DNA of 64,000 bases from Bradyrhizobium monzae (GTDB lineage Bacteria; Pseudomonadota; Alphaproteobacteria; Rhizobiales; Xanthobacteraceae): positions 459,042 to 523,041 of the forward strand of contig NZ_JAIRDQ010000006.1 in assembly GCF_021458635.1 (NCBI RefSeq), read 5' to 3'. Below are positions 8,517 through 17,405 of the stretch, in pieces. A model generated the notes under the pieces. That model was not told the origin of the DNA. It saw only the letters and a program-made list of their open reading frames with translations, and did not search any database. Made by a program: the position numbers and the translations under genes. Positions within the stretch are counted from its first letter, which is position 1; every line of letters begins with the position of its first letter.

Positions 8517-8637
8517 GTCATGGCCGGGCTTGTCCCGGCCATCCACGCCTTTTCGACGGCACCAAGAACGTGGATGCGCGGGACGTAGGCGAGCGGAAGC
8601 GACGCCGTCCTTAGGACGGCTAAGCCCGGGCATGACG
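8517..8637. repeat. Palindromic intergenic repeat (class A, copy 4, with extra hairpin)
   Basis: Same ends as the other class A copies, GTCATGGCCGGGCTTGTCCC ... GCCCGGGCATGAC, but with an inserted GCCGTCCTTAGGACGGC hairpin near the right end. Found just after rmuC. Confidence 0.85.
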
Positions 8638-8683
8638 GTTTTGTAGCCGAGGCAGCGCCCCCAGAATCTGCTAACACCTCCCC

Positions 8684-10048
8684 ATGACCGCACCCGACGC
8701 GACCTCCCCTGCCGCGACCTCTCCCCCTGCGACCTCCTGGCGCGACAGCCTGGCTGTCTACCTGCAGCCGCGGGTGCTGATCGTGCTGTTCCTTGGCTTC
8801 TCGTCCGGGCTGCCGCTGGCGCTGTCCGGCTCGACGCTGCTGGTGTGGATGCGCGAGGCCGGGGTCGATCTCAAGACCATCGGACTGTTTGCGCTGGTCG
8901 GCACGCCCTACACGCTGAAATTCCTGTGGGCACCGCTGGTGGATGCGCTGCATGTCCCGTTGTTCACGCGCGCATTCGGGCGGCGGCGGGGCTGGCTGCT
9001 GTTCTCGCAATTGCTGCTGATCGTCGCGATCCTGCTGCTGGCGATGACCGATCCGGCACGCTCGCCGTTCTATGTCGCACTCGGTGCGCTGCTGGTGGCG
9101 ACGACGTCGTCGACGCAGGACATCGTGGTCGACGCCTTCCGCGTCGAGAGCCTGCCCGAGGGCGAGCAGGCCGCCGGCATGGCCGCCTACGTCGCGGCCT
9201 ATCGCATCGGCATGCTGGTCTCGACCGCGGGCGCGCTGTTCATCGTCTCCGGCTTCGAGAGCACCGGCGTCACGCGCAATTCAGCCTGGATGTGGGGCTA
9301 TGTGGTGATGGCGGCGATGGTGCTGATCGGGACCATCACGGCGCTCGTCGCGACCGAGCCCGAGCAATCGGTGCGGGCGGAAGCCGCGACGCAAACCGAG
9401 ACCGCGTTCGCGCGCGTGTTGCACGCGGCGATCGGCGCCTTCTCCGAATTCCTCTCGCGCAAGGACGCGATGGCGGCGCTCGCCTTCGTCGTGCTGTTCA
9501 AGTTCACCGATGCGTTCTCGGGAACGATGACGGCGCCATTCGTGATCGACCTCGGTTTCACCCGCAACGACTATGCGGCGATCGTGAAGGGCGTCGGGCT
9601 CGCTGCGACGCTGATCGGCGGTTTTGCCGGCGGTTTTGTCGCGCGGCGTTACTCGCTGGCGACAGCCCTGTGGATCGGGGGCGTGGTGCAGGCGCTCGCC
9701 AACTTGTCCTTCTCCTGGCTCGCGGTCGCAGGCGCCAGCCAGTGGGCGCTCGCCTTCGCCATCACTTGCGAGAATTTCACCAGCGCCGTCGGCACCGTGA
9801 TCTTCGTCGCCTATCTCTCGGCGCTGTGCCAGAACCCGCTGCACACGGCGACGCAATATGCGCTGCTCACCGCGCTCGCGGCGGTGGGGCGGACCTATCT
9901 CTCGTCGGGCGCCGGCTTCGTGGCTGATACGACCGGCTGGCCGCTGTTCTTCGTGATCTGCGTGCTGGTGGCGATCCCGAGCCTGGTGCTGCTGACGTGG
10001 CTGCAGAAGCGCGGGCATTTTGAGGCGCTGGGGCCGGTGCGGGTTTAG
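8684..10048 (+). CDS. AmpG-like muropeptide permease (MFS)
   Basis: Predicted inner-membrane major-facilitator transporter of 454 residues. The FLGFSSGLPLALSGSTL start of the membrane region and the KFLWAPLVDAL loop are typical of AmpG, which imports anhydromuropeptides for peptidoglycan recycling. About 12-14 hydrophobic segments follow, with charged loops such as ARRYS and a GFVADTTGWPLFF end. The N-terminus is short and Thr/Pro/Ala-rich. Upstream is a repeat and downstream a convergent gene. AmpG is the best fit; another MFS solute cannot be excluded. Confidence 0.85.
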   Translation: MTAPDATSPAATSPPATSWRDSLAVYLQPRVLIVLFLGFSSGLPLALSGSTLLVWMREAGVDLKTIGLFALVGTPYTLKFLWAPLVDALHVPLFTRAFGRRRGWLLFSQLLLIVAILLLAMTDPARSPFYVALGALLVATTSSTQDIVVDAFRVESLPEGEQAAGMAAYVAAYRIGMLVSTAGALFIVSGFESTGVTRNSAWMWGYVVMAAMVLIGTITALVATEPEQSVRAEAATQTETAFARVLHAAIGAFSEFLSRKDAMAALAFVVLFKFTDAFSGTMTAPFVIDLGFTRNDYAAIVKGVGLAATLIGGFAGGFVARRYSLATALWIGGVVQALANLSFSWLAVAGASQWALAFAITCENFTSAVGTVIFVAYLSALCQNPLHTATQYALLTALAAVGRTYLSSGAGFVADTTGWPLFFVICVLVAIPSLVLLTWLQKRGHFEALGPVRV

Positions 10049-10078
10049 GCCCGGCACGCGCCACGCCCGCGATGCCCC

Positions 10079-10516
10079 TTACTTCCGCACTAAACTCCAC
10101 TTCGTCACCACGGCCTCGCTCATCTGGCCGGGATCGCTGGCGCAGGCGATCTCGTCGACCTTGACCGAGATCTCCTTGCCGACGAACGATTTCAGCTGCG
10201 TGGCCTGCGCGTCGCTGGAGGTGACGAGCTGAAAGGTTTCAGGCCCGGTCTCGAGATCGCACAGTCCGTTCGGCGCCGGCAGGCGGCGTGGCTCTGAGGT
10301 GATCTGGTACATCGCGATTCGCTTGCCGGCGTTCTTGATGTCGCGGACCTTCATGGCGTTCAGCTCGCCCGAAAGCACCTCGCCGGTGCTGATCGGCTTG
10401 CCGGGCTTCGACGGCGGCGCCGCCGCCTCGCCGTCCTGCTGTGCGGCGATGGCCGGTGTCACCAGCAGCAGCATCGTCGCGACCAAAGCCGATCGTGTGG
10501 CGAAAAGTTTCGTCAT
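10079..10516 (-). CDS. Small exported protein of unknown function
   Basis: A 145-residue protein with a clear signal peptide (hydrophobic LVATMLLLVTPAIAA) followed by a Pro/Lys-rich linker and a compact domain containing two cysteines (GLCDL and EIACAS) that could form a disulfide. No named domain is recognised. The segments ISTGEVLSGELNAMKVRD and FVGKEISVKVDEIAC resemble a small OB-like beta fold, but this is a guess. It is 27 bases downstream of recR on the same strand and could be its last cistron. Confidence 0.75.
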   Translation of the reverse strand: MTKLFATRSALVATMLLLVTPAIAAQQDGEAAAPPSKPGKPISTGEVLSGELNAMKVRDIKNAGKRIAMYQITSEPRRLPAPNGLCDLETGPETFQLVTSSDAQATQLKSFVGKEISVKVDEIACASDPGQMSEAVVTKWSLVRK

Positions 10517-10543
10517 GTCGTCCGTTCCGTCAAGTCTGGATGG

Positions 10544-11146
10544 CTAGAACAGGGTCCGCTGCCGCATCGCGGCCGATAGCGTGCCCTCGTCGAGATAATC
10601 AAGCTCGCCACCGACAGGCACACCATGGGCGAGCCGGGTTACTTTTACGTTGGCGTCCTGAAGCAGGTCGGTGATGTAATGCGCGGTGGTCTGCCCGTCG
10701 ACCGTCGCATTCAGCGCAAGAATGATCTCGTGCACCTCGGCCGCATGCGCACGTGCGACCAGCGCGTCGATGGTGAGGTCCTGCGGGCCGACACCGTCGA
10801 GCGGCGACAGGGTCGCGCCCAGCACGTGGTAGCGCCCTTGGGTCGCATTGGCCCGCTCCAGCGCCCAGAGATCGGCGACGTCGGCGACGACGACGATGAT
10901 GGCCGGATCGCGCTTCGGGTCGATGCAGACGGTGCAGGGATTCTGCGTGTCGATGTTGCCGCAGGTCTTGCAGACCTGAACCTTGTCCAGCGCAACCTGC
11001 AATGCCGACGACAGCGGCATCATCAGCGCTTCGCGCTTCTTGATCAGATGCAGCGCCGCGCGCCGCGCCGAGCGCGGGCCCAAGCCCGGCAGCCGCGCGA
11101 GAAGCTGGACCAGCCGCTCGATTTCGGGACCTGCGACCGCGCCCAT
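10544..11146 (-). CDS. recR: Recombination mediator RecR
   Basis: RecR works with RecO and RecF to load RecA at gaps. The 200-residue product has an N-terminal helix-hairpin-helix (LPGLGPRSARRAALHL), the four-cysteine zinc finger (CKTCGN ... CTVC) and a Toprim domain (IIVVVADVADLWALE), ending with the family-typical VPVGGELDYLDEGTL. Its start codon is one base past the stop of the YbaB/EbfC gene, so translation is coupled. The dnaX-ebfC-recR order is a conserved bacterial cluster. Confidence 0.97.
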   Translation of the reverse strand: MGAVAGPEIERLVQLLARLPGLGPRSARRAALHLIKKREALMMPLSSALQVALDKVQVCKTCGNIDTQNPCTVCIDPKRDPAIIVVVADVADLWALERANATQGRYHVLGATLSPLDGVGPQDLTIDALVARAHAAEVHEIILALNATVDGQTTAHYITDLLQDANVKVTRLAHGVPVGGELDYLDEGTLSAAMRQRTLF

Positions 11147-11147
11147 A

Positions 11148-11468
11148 TTACTGGCCGAACAGCCCCGGCGGCAGGCCGAGCCCGCCGGTCAGCGACTGCA
11201 TCTTCTCCTGCATCGCCGTCTCCGCCTTGCGGCGAGCATCACCGAGCGCGGTGACGAGCAGATCTTCCAGCACCTCGCGCTCTTCGGCCTTCATCAGCGA
11301 GGGATCGATCTTGATGCCCTTGACGTCCATCTTCGCGGTCATGCGCACGGCGACGAGACCCCCGCCGGAGATGCCCTCGACCTCCACATTGGCGAGCTGC
11401 TCCTGCATCTCCTGCATCTTGGATTGCAGCTGCGCCGCCTGCTTCATCATGCCGAGAAAATCAGCCAT
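11148..11468 (-). CDS. YbaB/EbfC-family nucleoid-associated protein
   Basis: Small DNA-binding, dimeric protein of 106 residues in the YbaB/EbfC family, commonly encoded between dnaX and recR. The N-terminus MADFLGMMKQAAQLQSKMQ is a helical, Gln/Met-rich segment typical of the family, followed by VEVEGISGGGLVAVRMTAK and the KIDPSLM-containing core. It abuts recR and follows dnaX by 46 bases, supporting cotranscription. Confidence 0.95.
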   Translation of the reverse strand: MADFLGMMKQAAQLQSKMQEMQEQLANVEVEGISGGGLVAVRMTAKMDVKGIKIDPSLMKAEEREVLEDLLVTALGDARRKAETAMQEKMQSLTGGLGLPPGLFGQ

Positions 11469-11514
11469 GAGTCCTTGTCCTCAAAGTGCGTGTTCGTCCT
11501 TGGAAAGGTCGGGT

Positions 11515-13350
11515 CTAGAGATCGTCGTCGGCGTCGGAACCGTCGGGCGGATCGTCAGAGCCATAGTCGGCGTTAATATTGGATTCCGGCGTCTCGGGCG
11601 CAAGTCTGCGGACTTCGACGACTTTCGCGCCGGGGAAGCGCGACAGCACCTCCTGCACGCGCGGATCGGCCTCGGCGGTGCGCGCGTGTTCCTGCTTGGC
11701 CGCGTGGCTCACCGAACGCAGCGTCGGCTGGCCCTGCTCATTGGAGACGATCACGGTCCAGCGGCGGCCGGTCCACTGCTCGAACTTGCGCGCAAGCTCG
11801 GAGATCATGGTCTTGGAAGCGTTCGGCTCGAGCGCGACTTCCAGCCGGCCCTCCTCGAAACGAACGAGGCGCATGTCGCCTTCGAGCGCGCCCTTGGTCA
11901 TGACATCGCGCTTCTGGCTGGCGAGCGCAACGAGCTGGGTGAAACTCGTGATGCGCAGCTGGGGTGCGGCCGCTTGCGGATCCGGCGCAGGTGCCGCCAT
12001 CTGCGGCCGGGCGCCGCCGCCGAACGCTGTCGGCGATGAGGTCGGCATGCGAACCGGCGCAGCAGAGGTCACGAACGCCGCGGAGGCCATCGGTGCCGCC
12101 GGCGCGCCGCTGCGCGCAGCACCACTCGCGACCGGCGAACCGCCGCCGTTCTGCTCCAGCATCCTGATCGCTTCGTCCGGCGTCGGCAGGTCGGCGACAT
12201 AGGCGATGCGCACCAGCACCATCTCGGCGGCCGCGGCGGGCCGCGTCGCGGCCTGCACCTCGGTGATGCCCTTGAGCAGCATCTGCCACATCCGCGACAG
12301 CACGCGCATCGAGATTTTCGAGGCGAAATCCTTCGCGCGCACGCGTTCGGTCTCGCCATAGGCCACGTTGTCGGCGGTCGCCGGCACGATCTTCACGCGG
12401 GTGACGAAATTGACGAACTCGGCGAGATCCGAGAGCACGACGATCGGATCTGCGCCGACGTCGTACTGGTCGCGGAACTCCTTGAAGGCGCTTGCAATGT
12501 CACCGCGCGCCAGCGAATCGAAGAGATCGATGACGCGGGTACGGTCGGCAAGGCCCAGCATCTGCCTGACCGCATCGGCCTTCACCTGGCCCGCCGCATG
12601 CGCGATGGCCTGATCGAGCAGCGACAGAGAGTCGCGCACCGAGCCTTCCGCCGCGCGTGCGATGATGCCGAGCGCCTCCGGCTCGATCTCGACGCTCTCC
12701 TTCGCCGCGATGTTCGCAAGGTGCTTCATCAGCACGTCGGCCTCGACGCGGCGCAGGTCAAAGCGCTGGCAGCGCGACAGCACGGTCACCGGAACCTTGC
12801 GGATTTCCGTCGTGGCGAACACGAATTTGGCGTGCTCCGGCGGTTCCTCAAGCGTCTTCAGGAAGGCGTTGAACGCCGCCGTCGACAGCATGTGGACTTC
12901 GTCGATGATGTAGACCTTGTAGCGGGCGCTGGCCGGCGCGTAGCGCACGCTGTCATTGATCTGGCGGACATCGTCGACGCCGGTATGCGACGCCGCGTCC
13001 ATCTCCAGCACGTCCATGTGCCGGCTTTCCATGATCGCCTGGCAATGCACGCCGAGCGTCGGCATGTGGATGGTCGGGCCCTTCACCGAGCCGTCCGGCA
13101 TCTCGTAGTTGAGCGCGCGGGCCAGAATGCGCGCGGTGGTGGTCTTGCCGACCCCGCGGACGCCGGTGAGGATCCAGGCCTGTGGAATGCGCCCGGTCTC
13201 GAATGCATTGGAGACGGTGCGGACCACGGCCTCCTGGCCGATCAGATCATCGAAGCTCGAAGGGCGGTATTTGCGCGCCAGCACGCGGTAGGGCGCGTTG
13301 GCGGCCTGGCCGGCGCTGTCTGGAGTGGGAGGGGCGCCAGCGTCGGTCAT
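11515..13350 (-). CDS. dnaX: DNA polymerase III tau subunit
   Basis: Clamp-loader ATPase that assembles the beta clamp and links the replicative polymerases. The 611-residue product has a Walker A GVRGVGKTTTAR, Walker B DEVHML, the SRC sensor region (LSRCQRF) and a long Pro/Ala-rich linker before a C-terminal tau domain. In the region where E. coli DnaX has four zinc-binding cysteines, only one Cys remains (TLGVHCQAI), so the zinc module looks degenerate. I saw no A-rich slippery heptamer that would make a gamma form. The ribosomal coupling is to ebfC downstream, and the SRP RNA gene is 97 bases upstream. Confidence 0.96.
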   Translation of the reverse strand: MTDAGAPPTPDSAGQAANAPYRVLARKYRPSSFDDLIGQEAVVRTVSNAFETGRIPQAWILTGVRGVGKTTTARILARALNYEMPDGSVKGPTIHMPTLGVHCQAIMESRHMDVLEMDAASHTGVDDVRQINDSVRYAPASARYKVYIIDEVHMLSTAAFNAFLKTLEEPPEHAKFVFATTEIRKVPVTVLSRCQRFDLRRVEADVLMKHLANIAAKESVEIEPEALGIIARAAEGSVRDSLSLLDQAIAHAAGQVKADAVRQMLGLADRTRVIDLFDSLARGDIASAFKEFRDQYDVGADPIVVLSDLAEFVNFVTRVKIVPATADNVAYGETERVRAKDFASKISMRVLSRMWQMLLKGITEVQAATRPAAAAEMVLVRIAYVADLPTPDEAIRMLEQNGGGSPVASGAARSGAPAAPMASAAFVTSAAPVRMPTSSPTAFGGGARPQMAAPAPDPQAAAPQLRITSFTQLVALASQKRDVMTKGALEGDMRLVRFEEGRLEVALEPNASKTMISELARKFEQWTGRRWTVIVSNEQGQPTLRSVSHAAKQEHARTAEADPRVQEVLSRFPGAKVVEVRRLAPETPESNINADYGSDDPPDGSDADDDL

Positions 13351-13435
13351 CGGTCAATCCGCAATGGAATGTCTCTCGGCTGGCTTTTGCGGACAGGAGC
13401 GCGCTGGCGGGAAGCCCGCCGGCGCAATTCGCTCG

Positions 13436-13441
13436 AAAAAA
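13436..13441 (-). terminator. T-run after the SRP RNA
   Basis: On the minus strand six T residues follow the 3' end of the SRP RNA by a few bases. The RNA's own closing stem would supply the hairpin of an intrinsic terminator. Confidence 0.55.
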
Positions 13442-13446
13442 CAGGT

Positions 13447-13542
13447 AGGAGACTGACGAGCGACCCGATCCGGACCTCGTTAGGGCTGCTTCCTTCCGGA
13501 CCTGACCCGGTTGGCGAGTGGCTCGTCCACCGCCAATCTCCC
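13447..13542 (-). ncRNA. ffs: Signal recognition particle 4.5S RNA (small bacterial type)
   Basis: RNA component of the signal recognition particle, which with Ffh targets nascent membrane proteins. The minus strand contains the near-invariant core GTCAGGTCCGGAAGGAAGCA that forms the tetraloop and Ffh-binding internal loops. Flanking segments pair: GACGAGC with GCTCGTC, and outer GGAGA with TCTCC, giving a transcript of about 96 nucleotides. The ends are estimated from this pairing. It lies between the GlxA-type regulator and dnaX on the same strand, a placement often seen near dnaX in alphaproteobacteria. Confidence 0.93.
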
Positions 13543-13645
13543 GGTCCCTATTTGGGGCCAAAAGGGCGGGAAAGCAAGCGGGTATCCACGGATCTCGTCC
13601 TCCGTTGGAGGGACGACCGCCGGCCCGTTTGGATCCGACAGGCCC

Positions 13646-14647
13646 TCAACGCTCGCGCCGTGGAACTTCGGTGATTCGCGCAAATCGCTTGCGGTACTCG
13701 GCAGGCGTCACGCCGACATGGCGATGGAATGCACGACGCAGTGTATCGGCGTCGGCAAAGCCACAATGCAATGCCACCTGCTTCGGCGCTTCATTGCCGA
13801 ACTCGAGCAGCCGCCTCGCCGCATTGACGCGGGCTTCCTCGACCCAAGTCGCAGGCGTAACGCCCACCTCGGCGCGGAACAGTCGTGCAAAGTGCCTCGA
13901 GCTCAGCTCCATGCGCGTCGCCAGGCTGGCAACGCTGTGGTCGAGCCCGGGATTGGCGGCGACCCAGCGCTGCAGCTCCTGCAGCGCTGCGCGGCCGGCG
14001 GGAACAGCTTCGCCCCCGCGGGTGAACTGCATCTGCCCACCTGGGCGTTTGAAGAACATCACCAGCTGGCTCGCGACCCTCATCGCCGTGTCGCGTCCAA
14101 GATCTTCTTCGACCAATGCCAGCGCGAGATCGAGCCCCGCGGTCACGCCGGCGGCTGTGCGGAGCTTTCCGTCGATGACGTAGATGGCATCCTTATCCAC
14201 CGTAACCGACGGGAATTTTCTGGCCAGCGTGTCTGCAACCGCCCAATGCGTCGTGACTCGCCTGCCATCGAGGAGACCGGCAGCGGCGAGGAAGAAGGCC
14301 CCACTGCACACCGAGCCGAATCGGCGGGTCCTTGAGGTTCGTCGCCGCAGCCAATCGACAACGCTTCCATCTGTCGGGACTTCGGCTGCGTTCGGGCATC
14401 CCGCTACCAACAGGGTGTCGATGGGTTCCTGGAAGTCCCGGTCGACAATACGGTCAGGCATCAGCCGGACGCCTGAAGAGCTGCGGATCGGTCCCGGCTC
14501 AGCCCCCGCCACGAACAAGGCATAGGCCGGATAGCCGGCCTGCACGTTCGCCTCGGCAAACACATCGAGCGGTCCGGCGACGTCGAGCAGCTGCACGCCC
14601 GGCAGCGCCACGATCACGATCGTCCTCGGTTTCGGCTTTGCGCCCAT
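13646..14647 (-). CDS. GlxA-type transcriptional regulator (DJ-1/PfpI domain plus AraC HTH)
   Basis: Predicted cytosolic DNA-binding regulator of 333 residues. Residues about 8-180 form a DJ-1/PfpI-like domain (VALPGVQLLDVAGPLDVF, and the nucleophile-elbow-like SVCSGAFFLAAAG), and residues about 225-325 form an AraC-type double helix-turn-helix (ATRMELSSRHFARLF, then VALHCGFADADTLRRAF). It is divergent from an HD-domain gene followed by catalase; an inverted repeat in the shared region could be its operator. The ligand is unknown. Confidence 0.92.
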   Translation of the reverse strand: MGAKPKPRTIVIVALPGVQLLDVAGPLDVFAEANVQAGYPAYALFVAGAEPGPIRSSSGVRLMPDRIVDRDFQEPIDTLLVAGCPNAAEVPTDGSVVDWLRRRTSRTRRFGSVCSGAFFLAAAGLLDGRRVTTHWAVADTLARKFPSVTVDKDAIYVIDGKLRTAAGVTAGLDLALALVEEDLGRDTAMRVASQLVMFFKRPGGQMQFTRGGEAVPAGRAALQELQRWVAANPGLDHSVASLATRMELSSRHFARLFRAEVGVTPATWVEEARVNAARRLLEFGNEAPKQVALHCGFADADTLRRAFHRHVGVTPAEYRKRFARITEVPRRER

Positions 14648-14671
14648 GTCCGCCTCGATCCGGATTTGTCC

Positions 14672-14700
14672 GTCTTAGACGCATTACGTCGATTTAAGAC
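14672..14700. promoter_or_regulatory. Inverted repeat in the divergent regulator/HD promoter region
   Basis: GTCTTA and TAAGAC are exact inverted copies separated by 17 bases. The pair lies 24 bases from the regulator start and 50 bases from the HD gene start, a sensible place for an operator of the AraC-type regulator. Binding is inferred only. Confidence 0.4.
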
Positions 14701-14750
14701 AACGTAGCCTGGATTTACGTTGGGTGCGACCGAAATTTCAGGAGCTGATC

Positions 14751-15392
14751 ATGTCAGACATCACCGAGGCCGCAATCATTCCCGACAGCAAACTGGCGCG
14801 CGCCATCACCGATTACATCCGCGATACCGAAACAGACCTGCTCTTCAACCATTCCAGCCGCGTTTACCAGTTCGGAGCGATGGCCGGCGTCCGCCGCGGG
14901 CTGACATTCGACCGCGAGCTGCTCTACGCCGGCGCCATGTTTCACGACATCGGCCTGGTGCCGGGCCATGGCAGCAGACACGAACGGTTCGAGGTCGACG
15001 GCGCTCACGCCGCGCGCGACTTCCTGCGCAGCCACGGCATTTCTGAAGCCGACGCCTACACGGTCTGGACCGCGATCGCGCTGCACACCACGCCGGGCAT
15101 CCCTCAACACATGCATTCGGTCGTCGCGCTGGTGACCGCAGGCGTCGAAATGGACGTTCTCGGGCTCACCTACCGCGAATATTCCGACGCGGAGCGTGAA
15201 GCGGTCGTGAAGGCGTTTCCGCGAACGCCGCAGTTCAAGGAAGACATCATCCAGGCCTTCTACGACGGCATCAGGCATAGGCCGGACACGACGTTCGGAA
15301 ACGTCAAGGCCGACGTCATCGCCGACAAGGAGCCGCATTTCCACCGCGGCAATTTCTGCAGCGTCATCCGCAACTCCCATTGGCATGGCTGA
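14751..15392 (+). CDS. HD-domain metal-dependent hydrolase, cyanamide-hydratase-like
   Basis: A 213-residue cytosolic protein with an HD metal-binding arrangement: NHSSRVYQFG (first His), LLYAGAMFHDIGLVPG (HD pair) and the later AIALHTTPGIP with its VTAGVEMDVLG aspartate. This pattern resembles the cyanamide hydratase/HD-hydrolase group rather than (p)ppGpp or c-di-GMP enzymes. The ATG after AGGAGCTGATC is the best start. Catalase follows after 60 bases. Substrate unknown; it may share induction with catalase under the divergent GlxA-type regulator. Confidence 0.83.
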   Translation: MSDITEAAIIPDSKLARAITDYIRDTETDLLFNHSSRVYQFGAMAGVRRGLTFDRELLYAGAMFHDIGLVPGHGSRHERFEVDGAHAARDFLRSHGISEADAYTVWTAIALHTTPGIPQHMHSVVALVTAGVEMDVLGLTYREYSDAEREAVVKAFPRTPQFKEDIIQAFYDGIRHRPDTTFGNVKADVIADKEPHFHRGNFCSVIRNSHWHG

Positions 15393-15452
15393 AGCCGCTT
15401 TGCGCTGTCGATTGCCAATCCCAACCCACATCATCAATCAGGAGACGACGAC

Positions 15453-16922
15453 ATGAGCGACAAGCGCCCCCACCTCACACACGCAACGGGTGCTCCCGTT
15501 AGCGACAATCTCAACATCATGACCGCCGGCCGTCGTGGCCCGGCACTGCTTCAGGATGTCTGGCTGATCGAGAAGCTCGCCCATTTCGATCGCGAAGTGA
15601 TTCCGGAGCGACGCATGCACGCCAAGGGATCCGGCGCCTTCGGGACCTTCACGGTCACGCATGACATCTCCCGCCATACCAAAGCGAGGATCTTCTCGGA
15701 GATCGGCAAGCAGACTCCGATGTTCGCGCGCTTCTCGACGGTGGCCGGCGAGCGCGGCGCAGCTGACGCCGAACGCGACATCCGCGGCTTTGCATTGAAG
15801 TTCTACACCGAGGAAGGCAACTGGGACATGGTGGGCAACAACACCCCCGTGTTCTTCTTCCGCGATCCGCTGCGCTTTCCCGATCTCAATCATGCGATCA
15901 AGCGGGACCCGCGCACCGGGATGCGAAGCGCCGACAACAACTGGGATTTCTGGAGCCTGTTGCCGGAAGCCCTGCATCAGGTCACCATCGTGATGAGCGA
16001 GCGCGGCATTCCCAGAAGCTTCCGCCATATGCACGGCTTCGGGAGCCATACCTACAGCCTCATCAACGCCGCCAATGAACGAACCTGGGTGAAGTTTCAT
16101 TTCCGGACGCAGCAGGGTGTCGAAAATTTGAGTGATGCCGAGGCGGAAACACTCATCGGCAAGGATCGCGAGACTCACCAGCGCGATCTGTTCGAAAGCA
16201 TCGAACGCGGCGATTTCCCGCGCTGGACGCTGTTCGTGCAGGTCATGACCGACGATCAGGCCAAGGCATTTGCATTCAACCCGTTCGACCTCACCAAGGT
16301 TTGGCCGAAGGGCGAGTTTCCGCTGATCGAGGTCGGCTATTTCGAGCTGAACCGCAATCCAGAGAACGTCTTCGCCGAGGTCGAGCAGGCGTCGTTCTCG
16401 CCGGCCCATGTCGTGCCCGGCATCAGCTTCTCGCCCGACAAGATGCTACAGGCGCGGCTGTTCTCCTATGGCGACGCCGCGCGCTACCGCCTCGGCGTCA
16501 ACCATCACCTGATTCCGGTCAATGCGCCGAAATGTCCGTATCACAGCTACCATCGAGACGGCGCGATGCGGACGGACGGCAATCTGGGCGGAACACCCAC
16601 CTACTTCCCAAACAGCCGCGGCGAGTGGACCGACCAGCCCGACCTCAACGAACCGCCGCTAGAGATCGACGGCGCAGCGGCACATTGGGATCACCGCGTC
16701 GACGACGATCATTATCAGCAGCCGGGCAATCTGTTCCGCAAGATGAACCCGGCCCAGCGGCGGGTCCTGTTCGACAACACGGCACGCGCCGTCGGCGGGG
16801 CGGCAGTGCATATCCAGGAACGGCACATCGCCAACTGCACCAAGGCCGATCCCGCCTACGGGGCCGGTGTCCGTGAAGCGCTCTCACATCTTGCGGCCAT
16901 TCACGCCGAGGCCGAAAAATAG
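15453..16922 (+). CDS. katA: Monofunctional haem catalase
   Basis: Decomposes hydrogen peroxide to water and oxygen. The 489-residue length fits small-subunit (clade 3) catalases. Distal catalytic His56 lies in ERRMHAKGSGAFG, the distal Asn in MVGNNTPVFF, and the proximal haem-ligand Tyr339 in RLFSYGDAARYRLG. No C-terminal flavodoxin-like domain is present. It begins after AGGAGACGACG with good Shine-Dalgarno spacing and follows the HD-domain gene. The symbol is assigned by family; paralogues in the same genome could carry it. Confidence 0.93.
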   Translation: MSDKRPHLTHATGAPVSDNLNIMTAGRRGPALLQDVWLIEKLAHFDREVIPERRMHAKGSGAFGTFTVTHDISRHTKARIFSEIGKQTPMFARFSTVAGERGAADAERDIRGFALKFYTEEGNWDMVGNNTPVFFFRDPLRFPDLNHAIKRDPRTGMRSADNNWDFWSLLPEALHQVTIVMSERGIPRSFRHMHGFGSHTYSLINAANERTWVKFHFRTQQGVENLSDAEAETLIGKDRETHQRDLFESIERGDFPRWTLFVQVMTDDQAKAFAFNPFDLTKVWPKGEFPLIEVGYFELNRNPENVFAEVEQASFSPAHVVPGISFSPDKMLQARLFSYGDAARYRLGVNHHLIPVNAPKCPYHSYHRDGAMRTDGNLGGTPTYFPNSRGEWTDQPDLNEPPLEIDGAAAHWDHRVDDDHYQQPGNLFRKMNPAQRRVLFDNTARAVGGAAVHIQERHIANCTKADPAYGAGVREALSHLAAIHAEAEK

Positions 16923-17405
16923 GAGCGGTCGATCCGCACCGACATCTCGCCGTCTTCGGCGAACGGCGCCGACAAGGTGCCGTTCGCCTGACGCGCCGGC
17001 GTCAATTGCCTCCACCCAGGCGACCATTGCCCGGCGTTCGCATTTTTAAGGCGAGCAGCCGAAGTCTCTCAATTTTCTCGCGAAAATAGCTTGACCGGCC
17101 CGCTCACTGAACCGCGCCTGGCGCATCGCCGCGGCACTCTGCCGCGAAGCGCAGACTCAGACATTCGCCTCGGAAAGCGTCATGGCCGATAGGCTCCGTG
17201 CCTATCTTCAAGGCCCCGCTCATCCCTGAGGCAATCGAGTCTTGACAGGGCCCGTCCGGCGGCGCCTTAAATTCCTGCTGAACCGAAACAAAGGGTGCGC
17301 GGAGATCCAGAGCATTTTTCAATCAGCTTACGCCGATTGATGGGCGAATTTTTTGCGCGAGATCAACCACACACCTTCATCCAACCAGGAAAGCGATTCC
17401 TCAAA
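16923..17405. other. Non-coding gap between catalase and the ABC transporter
   Basis: I see no credible gene in these 483 bases. A short inverted repeat ATTTTC-TCGC-GAAAAT at 17072-17087 and a candidate sigma-70 promoter (TTGACA 17242-17247, CTTAAA 17266-17271, 18-base spacer) are present. A short open frame on the minus strand at 17104-17322 has no recognisable features and is rejected. Confidence 0.5.
17242..17271 (+). promoter_or_regulatory. Candidate sigma-70 promoter of the amino-acid ABC operon
   Basis: TTGACA at 17242-17247 is an exact -35 consensus; CTTAAA at 17266-17271 is a weak -10 after 18 bases. It would give a leader of roughly 125 bases before the chosen substrate-binding-protein start. 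Confidence 0.35.

Noticed and set aside
11515..13350. Programmed frameshift making DnaX gamma
   Set aside because: No A-rich slippery heptamer seen on the coding strand.
17104..17322. Possible 72-codon minus-strand gene in the catalase/ABC gap
   Set aside because: No ribosome site, domain or hydrophobic pattern; treated as chance frame.
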